Below are positions 22,943 through 34,703 of a stretch of DNA of 64,000 nt, in pieces. Each line of letters begins with the position of its first letter. Position 1 is the stretch's first letter. The notes under the pieces are model-generated. The model was not told the DNA's origin, did no database searches, and worked only from the letters and a program-made list of their open reading frames with translations. Source of the stretch: Linanthus parryae (taxonomy: Eukaryota > Streptophyta > Magnoliopsida > Ericales > Polemoniaceae); assembly GCA_023055425.1 (NCBI GenBank), contig JALGPY010000002.1:137821927-137885926 (forward strand), in the 5' to 3' direction. The translations under genes were made by a program, and so were the position numbers.

Positions 22943-23710
22943 CATGCCATTGTGGCTTGTTTGGCCATGCACTCCACCAAAAGACGTGTTGACCGTGAAG
23001 GCGGTTTGACGACTACCTAAGGACAGTGGTCATGCATCATCAACTAAATACTTGGCGGGTCTCAAATACTAGCACCTACTTTAGTTTATTGTTCAAAAAC
23101 GTTAAATTTTTCAAAAATAGCTTGGTGTAAGAGTAGAGAACTCTCTCTCTCTCTCTCTCTCTCTTAATACTAGGGGTCCTCAATAAGTAACATCGAATTC
23201 TGCAGGTCACCACACAAATGCCCCTAAGTACCATAAACACTCGCTCACTGCATCATCGAGCTCTCTCTAGCTTGAGTTCATTCTTCCCTCTCTAAAAAAA
23301 TCAATATTTCCGTACGTTTTTTGATTTTCTTATAATTATCTAAACACTACATGCAATGCCGACACGAAAGAAAACAATAAACTTGACTCGATTTGAATAG
23401 GTGGACTCGATATTTAAAAGTGCAAACGAAAATATAAACTACATTACACACGTTACAATACGAAAATAGAACAAAACCCGACACGGACTACAAGTACTAA
23501 CTCAGCATACGACACAACACTCTATACTTAGTGTAACAGGCCGTGCATACATGGACTCGGCTAGTACAAGGCTAACCCCGCCCCCACCACACACACACAC
23601 ACTGGAGTCATTTATTATTCTCAATAAATTTAGAGAGTATGTCGGAGGACTACAAACACTCAATGAAGAGGGTGATGGATCTAATCAGCTCTCGCTGTGC
23701 TCGTGACATG
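22943..23710. other. Unassigned flank with microsatellites
   Basis: No retroelement domain is recognised. There is a (CT)n tract at 23141-23164 and a (CA)n tract at about 23588-23602. A short frame begins with ATG at 23639 and is cut at codon 24 by Angela A1; restoring the empty site by eye would make it end 11 codons later. The last five bases ACATG are the left target duplication of A1. Confidence 0.55.
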
Positions 23711-25074
23711 TGTAGGGTTTTGGTCATGGATACGCAGCTGGATAACAATAAATTTATCCGATCAAGACCGTTCAAGGATCACAGGAAGAGAAATCATGAC
23801 GATGTTAAAGGATTCGTGTTAAGTATCTTGTAGGTCTCCTTAATAACTTCTAATGCGTAGGATTGAGATCTAGATCTTCCAAACATCTTGTGCTAGCTAG
23901 GAAGAATGGAAGAGGATGAATAAATCACGCAACACAGCACCAAAGAGAGGGACGGCCCTCTCTCTCTCTTTGCCGACGGGTCGGGCGGACGGCAAGGGGG
24001 GTTCGACCCTCCTTGTTGTCTTGCACTCTCCTCCTTCTCTCCTACTCAATGTATGTTATGAGAATTAGTTGTAGGGAAGGAAGCTAGGAGCATCCTTTAT
24101 ATAGTCCAACAACTCCTTGTTTCTACATAAAGGCCCTCTCCTAATCCTACCTAAGTTCAAATTAGTCGAACTTGCATATTAGTCCTACTAAGTTAGCAAG
24201 TTGTTGCGATTTGATCCTTCTAATTAATTATCATATATTAATTAATTTCCAAGTCTAGTTCATTCCAATAAAGCGTGTGACCCCATATGTTCTATTTAGT
24301 TGGTTGTAACAATTTACTAATATGGAGCGGCCTCTAGCAAGACATCCATTCTAGCCAACAAATAGAAATAGTCATCAAGACAAACCTTGTGTAAGTATTG
24401 TCTCATCCCTTTGTCTCAATATCCGGATTGTAAACGAGACATACAAGTCACACTCGTATATCCAATCCATAGTTCCTCGATCCTAAGAATAGCCTTATTC
24501 GTGCAAATAACATCAATATCCCATATTGATTTATTGAGTCTGGCCCGACATTCTATAAGAACTATCCCTCGAGTGGCCTAGGATATTTGCTCCCGTTATT
24601 TGGGAGGGAACAATATCTAAGCTTGCTTCATATTGTATCCGGTACGCGCCTTTATGATTACCCAGTCACGGTGTAGCGTTTGACGCTACAAAAAAAAATA
24701 TTCCACAACTAGAAGATTTACTGACTTCAAGTCTAAGGATGACAAAACCGTTGTCACCGCGAGAAGCACTTTTGACTTTACATAACATGTATGTAGCCTT
24801 CTCGGAGTGGGTCAATCCAGCATGCCATTACTTCTAATCCATACCCGTGTGTTGGATCATGATATCTCCATATCAATCCAACCCCGCACTAGTCTGTAGA
24901 TGATCGTCCCATTAATCATTATAATGGACTAGGGATATTTAAGATAAACAACACAATTGTAAATCTAAGGACTTCATTATATTAAATATCCAATAAATAA
25001 ATAATACAATGAATGTTCTAGCCAATTTATTGTTCATACTAAACTATATTGCTTCTAGGGAACCTATTCCAACA
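23711..25074 (-). repeat. 3' LTR of Angela A1
   Basis: On the + strand it runs from TGTAGGGTTTTGGTCATG to CCTATTCCAACA, 1364 bp. It is next to the polypurine tract at its right edge. Confidence 0.92.
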
Positions 25075-25090
25075 GTCTCCCACTTGCACT
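25075..25090 (-). promoter_or_regulatory. Polypurine tract of Angela A1
   Basis: The minus strand reads AGTGCAAGTGGGAGAC right before TGTTGG of the LTR, matching the AAGTGGGAGAT tract of copy A2. Confidence 0.8.
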
Positions 25091-26700
25091 AAAGCTAATC
25101 TGGTGCATCTCGTATGCCAATACTCCTAGTGTTCCCGTCATGCTTGCGCTGAACAAGCGACTTTATAAAGTGGATCTGACAGATTCTCATCTGTAGAAAT
25201 CTTGCATATCTGAACGTCTCCTATTTCGATAATATCTTGAATAAGATGGAACTTCCTGAGTAAGTTCTTGGAATTCTGGTGCAACCTGGGTTCCTTTGAT
25301 TGCGCGATCGCCCCAGTGTTGTCACAATACAACTCTATTGGATCCGCAATGCTAGGAACCACACCAAGCTAAGTAACGAACTTCTTAATCCAAACAGTCT
25401 CCTTTTCTGCGCCATTCGCAGCAGTATACTCAGCCTCTGTTGTAGAATCAGCCACCGTCTCTTGCTTGGAACTCTTCAAGCTCACCGCTGCTCCATTCAG
25501 GCAAAACACAAACCCCGAATGTGATCTGAAATCATCTCTATGTGATCTGAAATCATCTCTATCGGTCTAGAAGCTTGCATCCGTGTAACCCCTTACACAC
25601 AACTCTTCTTCTCCTCCAAATATCAAGAGTGAATCCTTAGTTCTTCTCAAGTACTTTAGGATGTTCTTGACTGCAATCCAGTGACTCTCACCTGGATTGG
25701 ACTGATATCTGCTTGTCACACTCAATGCATATGACACATCTGGTCTAGTACATAACATGGCGTACATGATGGATCCTATGGAAGAGGCATAGGGATCCCT
25801 ACTCATGTGTTCCTTCTCAATCTCATTGAAAGGACAACAACTCTTTGAAAGAGTGATTCCATGTGACATGGGCAAGAATCCCTTCTTAGAATCTTGCATG
25901 ATGAACCGTTTCAGAACCTTGTTTATATATGTACTCTGAATTAGGCCGGGCAGCCTTTCAGATCTATCTCTATAGATCTTTATACCAAGTATATAGGCTG
26001 CTTCACCTAAGTCTTCCATTGAGAAACACTTTCCTATCCAACATTTAACAGATTGCAGCATGGGAATGTTGTTTCCAATTAGTAGTATGTCATCCACATA
26101 CAAGACCAGAAAAGCAACGGAGCTCCCACTAACCTTCTTATAGACACAAGACTCATCTTCATTTCTGGTGATGCCAAACTCTTTGACTACTTCATCAAAA
26201 CGTCGATTCCAACACCTAGAATCTTGCTTCAATTCATAAACGGATCGTTTCAGTTTACAGACTTTGTTGTCTTGCTTTGGATCTTCAAAACCCTCAAGTT
26301 GTGTTATGTACACATCCTCGAGGAGATTCCAATACAGGAATGATGTTTTGACATCCATCTGCCAAATCTCATAGTCGTAATATGCTACATTCCTGTACCA
26401 ATACAGGAATGATTTGGTCATTGCGACTGGTGAAAAGATTTCATCATAGTCAATACCATGAATGTGTCTGAATCGTTTTGCCACCGATCGGCCCTTATAG
26501 GTGATCACATTACCATCCATGTTAATCTTCTTCTTGAAGACCCACTTGCACCCTATGGGGCGTGCCCCTTTCGGTGGTTCCACAAAAGTCCATACGTTGT
26601 TGGTATAAATGGATTCCATCTCAGATCTCATGGCCTCAAGCTATTTCTGAGAGTCCGGCCCTTCTATGGTCTCTTCATAGGTAGTAGGCTGATCATTTAT
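25091..26700 (-). pseudogene. Angela A1 reverse transcriptase and RNase H
   Basis: A 354-residue frame (26631-25567) contains WVFKKKINMDGNV, FSPVAMTKSF, WQMDVKTSFLYWN, the catalytic YVDDILLIG, YILGIKIYRDRSERLPG, and SIMYAMLCTRPDVSYALS, ending in GYTDASF at the start of RNase H. RNase H continues with stops to about 25110 (KSSKQETVADSTTEAEY, ELYCDNTGAIAQSKEPRLHQ). A 22-bp unit is tandemly duplicated near 25519-25562 inside RNase H. The QNSKNLLRKFHL and ENLSDPL phrases are typical of Angela-type copia. The intact protein would copy element RNA into cDNA. Confidence 0.9.
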
Positions 26701-28124
26701 GACCATCGTGTCACCAGAATATGTCACGAGAAGTTCGTATCTCTCTGGCTCCTGGGCACTCTACTAGATCTATGAAGCTCTTGTGTTACTTGAACAGGCT
26801 GCTCCACAACCTTTTGTGGTTCCTGCTCATGTTCCATAGTAGGATCAATGCTTTGTGGTTCTTGAACTTCTTTAAGTTCTACAGTCCTCCCACTTGCTTC
26901 TTTAGAGACAAGCTCTCTTTCTAGAAACACGCTGGATCGAGCAACAAACAATTTGTTCTCAGTTTTATTGTAGAAATAATGTCCCTTAGTTACCTTAGGG
27001 TATCCCAAAAAATTGCATTTGTCCGACTTAAGCACTAGCTTGTCTGATTGTAAACGTTTTACGTAGATATCGCAGCCCCAAATCTTCATGAACGAAACAC
27101 TGGGACGCCTCCCACTCCACATCTCATGTGGTGTCTTCATGTTTGACTTAGATGGTACACATATAATGGTGAAAGTTGCACTCAATAGAGCATAGCCCCA
27201 AAATCATAATGAAAGATCAGTTTGACACATCATAGATCGAACCATATCTAATAGAGTTCGATTCCTCCTCTCGGACACGCCATTTCACTGTTGCGTTCCG
27301 GGTGGAGTGAGTTGGGATATTATCCCACACTCTCTAAGATAGTCGTCAAACTCTTGGCTCAAGTATTCTCCTCCATGATCTGATCGTCGAGCCTCAATAA
27401 CTTTGCCAAGCTGCTTCTCTACTTCTTTCTTGAATTTTTTGAACTTTTCAAAGGACTCGGATTTGGCCTTCATAAGGTATATGAATCCATATCTACTGAT
27501 ATCATCAGTATATGTAATGAAGTAGACATAACCACCCCTAACAGGCGTGGCAAATGGCCCACATACATCAGTATGTACTAGCGTCAATTGCTCACTAGTC
27601 CTCTCACCTTTCTTATTGAAAGGGACTTTGTCATTTTTTCCAATAAACAAGCCTCACATGTCTCATATGATTCAAAATAAAATGAGTCTAGGAATCCTTC
27701 CTGATGGAGTCTAGATACACGTTTCTCGTTTATATGGCCTAACCGACAGTGCCATAAATAAGCAGGATTTATATCATTTATTTTAATCCTCTTTTTATTG
27801 ATTTTATAGAAAGGATTATTTCGATCAAGGATATATAATCCATTAAATAATTGCGCACTACAATAGTGAATACTATTAAAATAAATGGAACAACAATTGT
27901 TCTTTATTGAAATAGTAAAACCTTTCTTGTCCAAAAAAGAAATAGAAATAATGTGTCTACTCATAGAATGCACAAAATAGCAATTATTTAATTCTAAAAC
28001 TAATCCAGAAGGCAGAGAAAGCTCGTACACGCCTACAGCCAATGCAGCAACCTTTGCTCCATTCCCAACGCGCGGATCTATCTCTCCTTTAGCCAATATT
28101 CTACTTCTCTTTAGATATTGCACA
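26701..28124 (-). pseudogene. Angela A1 integrase
   Basis: Minus strand: the pre-integrase zinc region LWHCRLGHINEKRVSRLHQ...ETCEACLLEKM (HHCC, near 27750-27640), the core with VHTDVCGP (Asp, near 27575) and RRSDHGGEYLSQEF (Asp, near 27385), then NGVSERRNRTLLDMVR (Glu, near 27270) and RCGVGGR-like and GYPKVTKGHYFYN segments (27130-26960). It is spread over three frames with stops near 27285 and 27190, so it is inactive. The catalytic residues themselves are still present. Confidence 0.85.
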
Positions 28125-28250
28125 TTTCAACAAATGTGAGATCCAATACCCAAGATGAAGAGCAAGTAATATTGGCATCTATAACAAAAATACCTGTGGT
28201 GGTGGAATCACTATTCCAAGCCTCTTATCCTCCAGATACTTTGGGCAGTT
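28125..28250 (-). pseudogene. Angela A1 aspartic protease start, active site deleted
   Basis: The minus strand reads SSSWVLD and then, in another frame, GIGSHIC, where copia proteases have WVLDTG(x)GSHIC. A short deletion between near-identical TTGGAT/TGGATC words seems to have removed the Thr-Gly of the active site and shifted the frame. The downstream NVQYLKRSRILAKGEI and GNGAKVAALAVG segments are the usual continuation. Confidence 0.65.
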
Positions 28251-29035
28251 CCTCCTCCATGGTCTAGGCTGACTGCAGTAGTGACATTCACCTTTAGTCA
28301 GACCTTTGGCTATGCCACCAACAGGCTTAAGGGCAAATTCCTTGAGTTTGGCAACTGCCTTGCCTTTTCCCTTGGAGGTAGAGGAAAACCTTTTGCCCTT
28401 TCCTTTCTGCACCATCATTATGGATTTGCCCTTACCCTTGTTGATGCGTTGTTCAGCTGTCCTCAACATATTGAGTAAATCTGGCAGAGGTTTCACGATA
28501 TCATTCATGTTATAGTTCATGATGAACCGTCAATAATTTTTAGGCAACGATTGCAAGATGAGATCAGTGGCCAACTTTTGGTCCACTGGAAAACCTAGGC
28601 GGCCAAGGCTCTCTAAGTAGCCAATCATGCGCATCACGTGCGGCCCCACGGGGTTTCCTTCTAACAGATGACATTTCAACAATGCCTTGGAAACTTCATA
28701 CCTCTCAACCCTACCCTGCTCTTGGAAGAGCTGCTTCAAGTGTGCAATCATATCGACTGCATGCATGTTCTCATGTTGCTTCTGAAGCTCAGAGGACATG
28801 GTGCAAAGCATTAGGCAGGCCGCATAATTAGTGTCATCAACACGCTTCTGATACGCCTTTAGGGCTACATGAGTATTGTTTTCCGGACCATCAGGAGCTT
28901 TATCCTCTAGAGCGTACAATTTCTTTTCTTGCTTGAGAACGATTCTCAAGTTTATGTACCATTCTAGAAATTGGTCACAGATAGCTTGTCGTTCTCAAGG
29001 ATAGAGCGTAGGGAGTCAAATGAGTTCGATGAGTT
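28179..29035 (-). pseudogene. Angela A1 gag
   Basis: Minus strand: SFDSLRSILENDKLSVTNF, a TAG, EWYINLRIVLKQEKKLYALEDK and a capsid-type helical region to SLPKNY (stop near 28530), then a basic region with GKGK motifs and a zinc-knuckle segment CHYCSQPRPWRRNCPKYL. The conserved His of the CCHC knuckle is Pro here. The start codon expected before ANNSSNSFDS reads AGG instead of ATG. Tat B lies about 70 bp upstream of this start. Confidence 0.85.
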
Positions 29036-29102
29036 GTTTGCCCTTGGAATTTTACAAAAAGGAAAATACGCAAGTTTTAGTATTGGTGAACAATTTAACT
29101 TT

Positions 29103-29702
29103 TGTGTACGAGAGAATCCTGCAGAGAGAATTCAATATACACCAAGAGCAGAGGATAGAAATAACACAGGAAGTGTTGGGTTGTGTGTAGGGAGGGAGTA
29201 AGGCAATAGCACTGTGTGAGAGAGAGACAGGATTTCGGCAGAGCTTCCGCGTAGTTCAGGTGAGTCCCCCTTGTATGGAAGGGTTAACTACCTATATATA
29301 ACGGAGAATGTGACCTTTGTAGTGTGGTTAATGCGCCCATCAATGGCGGCTTAATTAGCTTAACCACAACAGCACGTTCGTCCGCGTATATAGGGACCGT
29401 TATAGCACGTTATCCGCGTATACCGGAACCGTTACAAGGTTGACCGGGTTTGACCGGTTCTATGGAGCTCGTGCCATAAATCTCTCAAAAGCAGTTACTA
29501 GGGGTCGCGCACGACAGGAATTACTCTAGCCTCCAAACCACTAAGTCCCTACAGGTCCCGTGAGGTGGTATGCGAGGGCCCTGTCTCGCAGCACCCACGT
29601 GGATCAGCGCGGCTGGTGATCCAGTGTGTGTAGAGCACAGTATGGTGTGTTGGATGATCGCCACGTGGCTAAGATCTGCCTGCCCAGAAAGCACTATCTA
29701 CA
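29103..29702 (-). repeat. 3' LTR of Tat B
   Basis: On the + strand it runs from TGTGTACGAGAG to ACTATCTACA. Compared with the 5' LTR and the LTR of Tat C it lacks a 22-24-bp GC-rich stretch near 29505. The minus-strand TATA box (TATATATAGG) is at about 29291-29302. Confidence 0.93.
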
Positions 29703-29718
29703 TTAGCCCCCTTTCTGC
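29703..29718 (-). promoter_or_regulatory. Polypurine tract of Tat B
   Basis: The minus strand reads GCAGAAAGGGGGCTAA directly before the 3' LTR start TGTAGATAG. Confidence 0.8.
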
Positions 29719-29959
29719 GCGTGAAGACGCATAACCGGATAGGCTTCCATGCGCAGGAACCAACGTACGCGTCGCCGCCACGCATCAATTCAAATACACG
29801 CAAATTCAGCCCCCGTGCGTGCTATTATGACCTAAAACCCCCTAGAGTCGTGCCGCCTGGTCTTTTAGGGTTCTAGGCGTGACGTCAGCTTGTCCTGTGA
29901 TTGCGCGATTCGACGGTGACGGTTGCGATTCGACTACTGAAAGGACGCAACCCTTCATT

Positions 29960-30494
29960 GTTTTTGGATAAATACTCTATGCTCTCCATTGTTGCAAAGC
30001 ATCACTTCTTTCTCTTAAAGTGAATGATACCCGGAAGCCTCGAAGAGCAGATTCAAATAATCAATCATCAATTCTTTCTTGTCAATCGTCTTCTTCAACT
30101 GTCCGCATCCAAGCAAGCTTTACCAAAACAAGGTTGGCCTTGTTTAATTTTATTTAACATATCGATATATGCTTTGAACTGTATTGGATCTGTAAACCCA
30201 TGACTATCTGAAACATATTATCCATTGGAAACTGTGAAAAAGACCTTGTTCTTCAAACCCAGAATTGATCTAATCCCCATATTGTAGCAATTTTGAATGT
30301 GAGGCTTCTGAAATTCCCAGTAATATGAACGATTCGGAACTTTCAAACCCCAAAATTTACACTGAGCCGTTCATCTTTTCTTTGACAAAGCATCGTTGCT
30401 CTAAATCAAACTGAGATTCAAACTTCAAATTGAACTAAGATTCAAACTAAAGCATGTGTATTTCTCCCCCCTTTTTTCTTGCTTTACCGCAGGA
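29960..30494 (+). promoter_or_regulatory. Putative promoter and 5' leader of the antisense gene
   Basis: A TATA-like GATAAATAC lies near 29968 and is followed by a C/T- and CAA-rich leader. AACAAG|GTTGGC near 30132 looks like a splice donor, and TTTACCGCAG|GA at 30483-30492 looks like an acceptor two bases before the ATG at 30495. A leader intron of about 360 bp is therefore likely. This is inference from motifs only. Confidence 0.4.
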
Positions 30495-33400
30495 ATGGTA
30501 AAGACAAAAGGAACAAAACTCGTAAAAGAGGTCGAAGAAATACCTGATCTTCCCCAGACCTTATGGCGGAAAGCCCCCTATCTGGGTGGCAAAGACTTTT
30601 ACCTTGCTAGGGTTAAGGTGAGGAACCTGCCAACCCCCGTTCCTGCTGAAGAGTTGCAAACGTTGATCCCTCCTGCTAACGCAGCCATGCTCGAACTGAT
30701 CGATTCCAAGGATGTGGTTCGATTGCGGGTTGAAAATGGGTTTTTCCCGCATACTGCGATTTCCAGTCAAGCGTTCATTCAGAAATTGGACTTCATGGAT
30801 GAGTGGATCGACCATGTATTGACCCACCATGCCATCGCATTGAACAATGCTGGCATATATTTCGCAGTCCGTGCTATGAAGGGTGCTGCCGTGAAGCTGG
30901 ACCAGTCCATGCTTCTAAACCTTCTGTCGCGCTACTCCCCTGCGACCCACACATTCCACTTTGCTGAGTTCGAGGCTGCTCCTAATCTTGAAGATGTACA
31001 CATACTGTACTATCTTTCCCTTGTTGGCGAGGTGGATCCCCTGAGTCCCTTGAGGACTGATCCGGAACTTGCTCTCTACAAGCAAATGGAGGAGTGGTTG
31101 TCAGAAGTCAAGAAAATTTCCACTCGGTGGACGTCTGCGAAGCTTCTTCCCGACTGGCAACTGGTTGATACATCTGCGAAGAACACTTGGAACAAGTGGG
31201 CGCAGTATTTCTTTCGCGATTATGCGAACAGTAGCGTCACCAAGAAACTTCTGAGCCAGAACCCGAAAGCGAAGAATTACGTGAACGGGAAAGGGTACCA
31301 TCTGACTTTGTGTGCCTTTATCTGCGCCTGGTTGTCGAGGTATCTAATCGATGGCCATCCCCATGATGGGGTTTTCTACCATGTCCTTCCCCTTGCTGTG
31401 AAGCTGCTGACCCTTGGTCAAAGGGTCGCACTCGGACCACTAGTCTTGGGTACCTTGTATCACAGATTAGATCAACTGGTTGTGGCAACCAAAGATTCTC
31501 GCGGCCGCCTTGACGTGTTAACCTATGTTAATATTGCGTTCCTGACTATGTGGGTCTTTGAGCGGTGGCTTTCTTACGCTCCTATTCCTGCTAAGCCCAG
31601 CAAGTGGTGCGTCCCTGGTGCGGAGGAGGAGCTTAAAAGCGGCAGGGCTGCGAGATGGTTCGGAACTCACTTCCCTAAGTGTTCCTGGAGTCTGATATGC
31701 GACGATCGCAGCGAGCTTAAAGCTAGGCCATATGCCACGCGCGTCGAGAATGTGCGATGGTTCCCAAAATTGTATCCTTCCAAGGCCTTTGCTTTCTCTG
31801 AAGGCCTTCTTTTCGAGGGCGAGAAGCGTTTCCATGAGCGCTATCGCGAATTCTTCTGTTGGTGTTTGAGAGGTTCTCTTCCTGCTCTTGCGAAGCATGT
31901 TCGCGAGCTTACTCATAGGTACGAGAGGATCACGGTGGATGTCGATCCTACTCGCGTTTCTCCCCAGTTTGGCATTGATGCGGTGGCACCCTCGATCTGG
32001 CCGCAGTCTATCATAAGAGGCTTCTACAAGCGACTACTGTCTGGCGAGTGCAAAACAATCTTAAGGAGAAACCTTCCCTTTGAGCAACCCCCAGGTAACC
32101 GCGAAGGTGGCTACTCCAGGAACTGGGTCGCCTATTGGAATACCCAGCAGACAAGGTTTGAGACACAGTCAAGCCCTCGGCCAAGCAGAGCTCCTGTGAT
32201 CAAGATAAATTCTTTCCCTTTTCGACCCAACTGTAGCCTGGACGACACCCAATATGGCTGTTATTCGTTGCTGGACCACGAGAATCACTTGTGTCCCTCC
32301 ACCATCCTTGAGGAAAAGATGGCCGCAGTTAAGAAAGGTGATTCGCATATCATCAAATACAGCGAAGACTTCGCCAAGGTAAACAATCTCCTTCGCATGC
32401 GTTAAGTTTCTTTATTCCGACGCATCGGAACTTACGCCCATTTTCTGTTGCAGTGCTATGTGAGGAGGTTCGCATCTGGTGAGCGCTCCAAGTCGCTGAT
32501 CACCACCATTGTCACTGCGAGAAGGCAGGGTTAACCAGTTCGGCTAGCAATGAGAATGGCTCCCGCAGTTGAGACCCGAATTCGCGAGGTCGTGGACGCA
32601 TTTGCTGACTCGCTGATAGACAATACCCCAGCCTTGTCTCCTCCTAGGAACGATCCATCTCCCCCAGCAACTGCTGCTCCAAGGAAGAGATGATGATGAA
32701 GAAAGAGTCGAAGATGTCAGAGAAGGAGAGAGAGATGAGACACAAGAGGAAGAGTCGGGAGGTATCTCAAACGTACTTCTCTTCTCATTATCTTAATTCC
32801 CGCAATCTTTACTAAACAATTTGTTCCTTTGTAGATGATGATGAAGAGACCATCAGCGGCCTTTTGGCCAAGAGGCAGAGGAGGGGTTCTCACTCTGGTG
32901 TTTCCAACGAAACCATAGACGAGGACATCCTTTCTGAGTCTAGGAGAACAGCTGCGGAGGCTGCTGAAAGAAGAAGGAAGCGATAAGAAGAGGATATTGA
33001 ACGCATAAAGCAAAGGAGCATGGAAGAGCAACACGTTGACAACTTGGTGCGTCAAAGCGATGAGGAAGATGCGGTTCTAGAAGCTGCGGCTGCTCAAATT
33101 GATGATGAAGATACGGCTCTAGAAGAAGATGCGGGTGCTCTGGAGCAGCCCCAAGCAGACTTTGAGGAGATCGCTGGCGGCAATGAACGTGAGATTTTTA
33201 CTCTTGCGGTAACTTACCGAGACGTGATTGTTTGTGCATTAAAGCATGGCCTATCGAAAGCCGACATTCGCCGCTGGTTAGTAAGCAAGTGCGGTGAACC
33301 TTCAGGTAATTATTTGAACAACACTTGTGAACTAGGCTTAGTAACCCAATTCGCCATCATGACCGGTTTCTTCGCACCCCAGGTCATGCACACCTTAAGG

Positions 33401-34703
33401 ATATGCTTAATGAATACACATTAATAGGGCATGGTATCACGTCCTTAGCATATGACGAAGATGCTACAATCCCACCTGTGCGTGGAGGTGCTCGCTCTTG
33501 GTTTATCAAAATAATAATAAAATATTGTTTGACACAAGTTACCTCACATCGTCCTGTCTTGCGTCGCACGCAATGCTGGTGAAGCCATGTTGGAACAAAG
33601 GAGTCAACCTTCAGCATCCTATGTCCCGGTGCCAAGTTCTCATACCGAGAAACCCGTCGCAGCTGCTGAGTATGCAGGAGAGCCCTTAGAGGATATCATA
33701 GAAGTTTCCGATGATGCCGAGGCTGACACAGTGCTGATGGAGGAAGATACAAATGCTGCTGCTGAAGACATGGGAGCAGACACTGCTGAAGCTGGGATTC
33801 GTGAGCAGATCACAGAAGATGTTGAATCACATGCGAATATGAATGTTCAAATGAGTGCTCCCGAGTCGAATGAGCCTTTCGCACCTGAAGGCGTTCCTAA
33901 CCGCGCAGCAGCCTCTACTATTGCCATTCCTTCAGCAGGAGTTGAGCCTCTAGAGATTCCTCAAGCATGGAACTTTTGGTGTTCACAAGTAGGAGTTGCA
34001 ATCGCACCTGGTGCGGCCTATACCCTTCCTGCCAATTATGAAGAGCTAGAGCTTGCAGCTGATAGGAGAGAAATGGAGCGAGGACAGTCTTTAGCTGCAC
34101 CAGCAATGCGCATTCCTTCCTTGCGCGAGATCCTTGAAGGAACTGATATGTTATCACTTTTCCTGCTCGCATCTTGCGCTTTTCATTTACAAGCTTCATG
34201 TTCTAACAGCGATTTTTCATTGTTTAGGGTTGAAGCAAGCTGATGTGGACTGGTTGGTTTGAATGCGTCTCACCTATCCCCGATCATTTGCGAGGTCCTT
34301 GGAGATAGAACCTTTCAACAGGAGGCTGTTTTTGACCGAAGCCATCTGGATTTTGGAGCAGCTGTCTGCGGCCACACCTGCGACCATGTCTCCTCAGAGC
34401 GCGCAGTTGCTTTTCAGCATGTGTCAAAACCTTCAAGCCAAATTTCAGGGCAAGTTGGGCTTTGGATATCTTGTCAACAGAGTCACCCAGATTCGCGCGG
34501 CTGTGAATTTGAAGCGCGGCTTCCATAATCTCGCAGCTGAGGAGCAGAAGGTGGAGAAGCAAAAGCAGAAAGCTGAAGAGGCTGTGAAGCTCTTTCATGA
34601 AATGAGCGCCAACTACGAGCAGTTGAAGCGAGAAGTGGAGCAAGTGACAAATTTGTCACGTCAGTTTACTCCTGATGACTCCCTGGTCAAAGGCTTATTT
34701 TGA
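30495..34703 (+). pseudogene. Plant-mobile-domain gene antisense in Tat B (about 5 exons)
   Basis: Exon 1 (30495-32378) is open for 628 codons. It shows the plant mobile domain pattern known from Tat elements and MULEs: RYSPATHTFHFAEFEAAPNLEDV near residue 154, a central W/R-rich part, and DPTRVSPQFGIDAVAP near residue 490. Introns with GT...AG ends are readable at 32379-32453, 32761-32834, 33306-33382 and about 34150-34227, all 74-78 bp. Joining across the third gives an open GHAHLKDMLNEYTLIGHG frame. Later exons are acidic and end in a coiled coil (34510-34670, AEEQKVEKQKQKAEEAVKLF). Damage: TAA at 32532 and 32983, a frameshift near 32690, an indel near 33540 and a stop near 34255. The role in the element is unknown; nuclear or silencing-related roles are only known for cellular relatives. 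Confidence 0.78.

Noticed and set aside
30561..30830. Minus-strand ORFs opposite the mobile-domain exon
   Set aside because: Shadows of the + strand frame, with no domain match.
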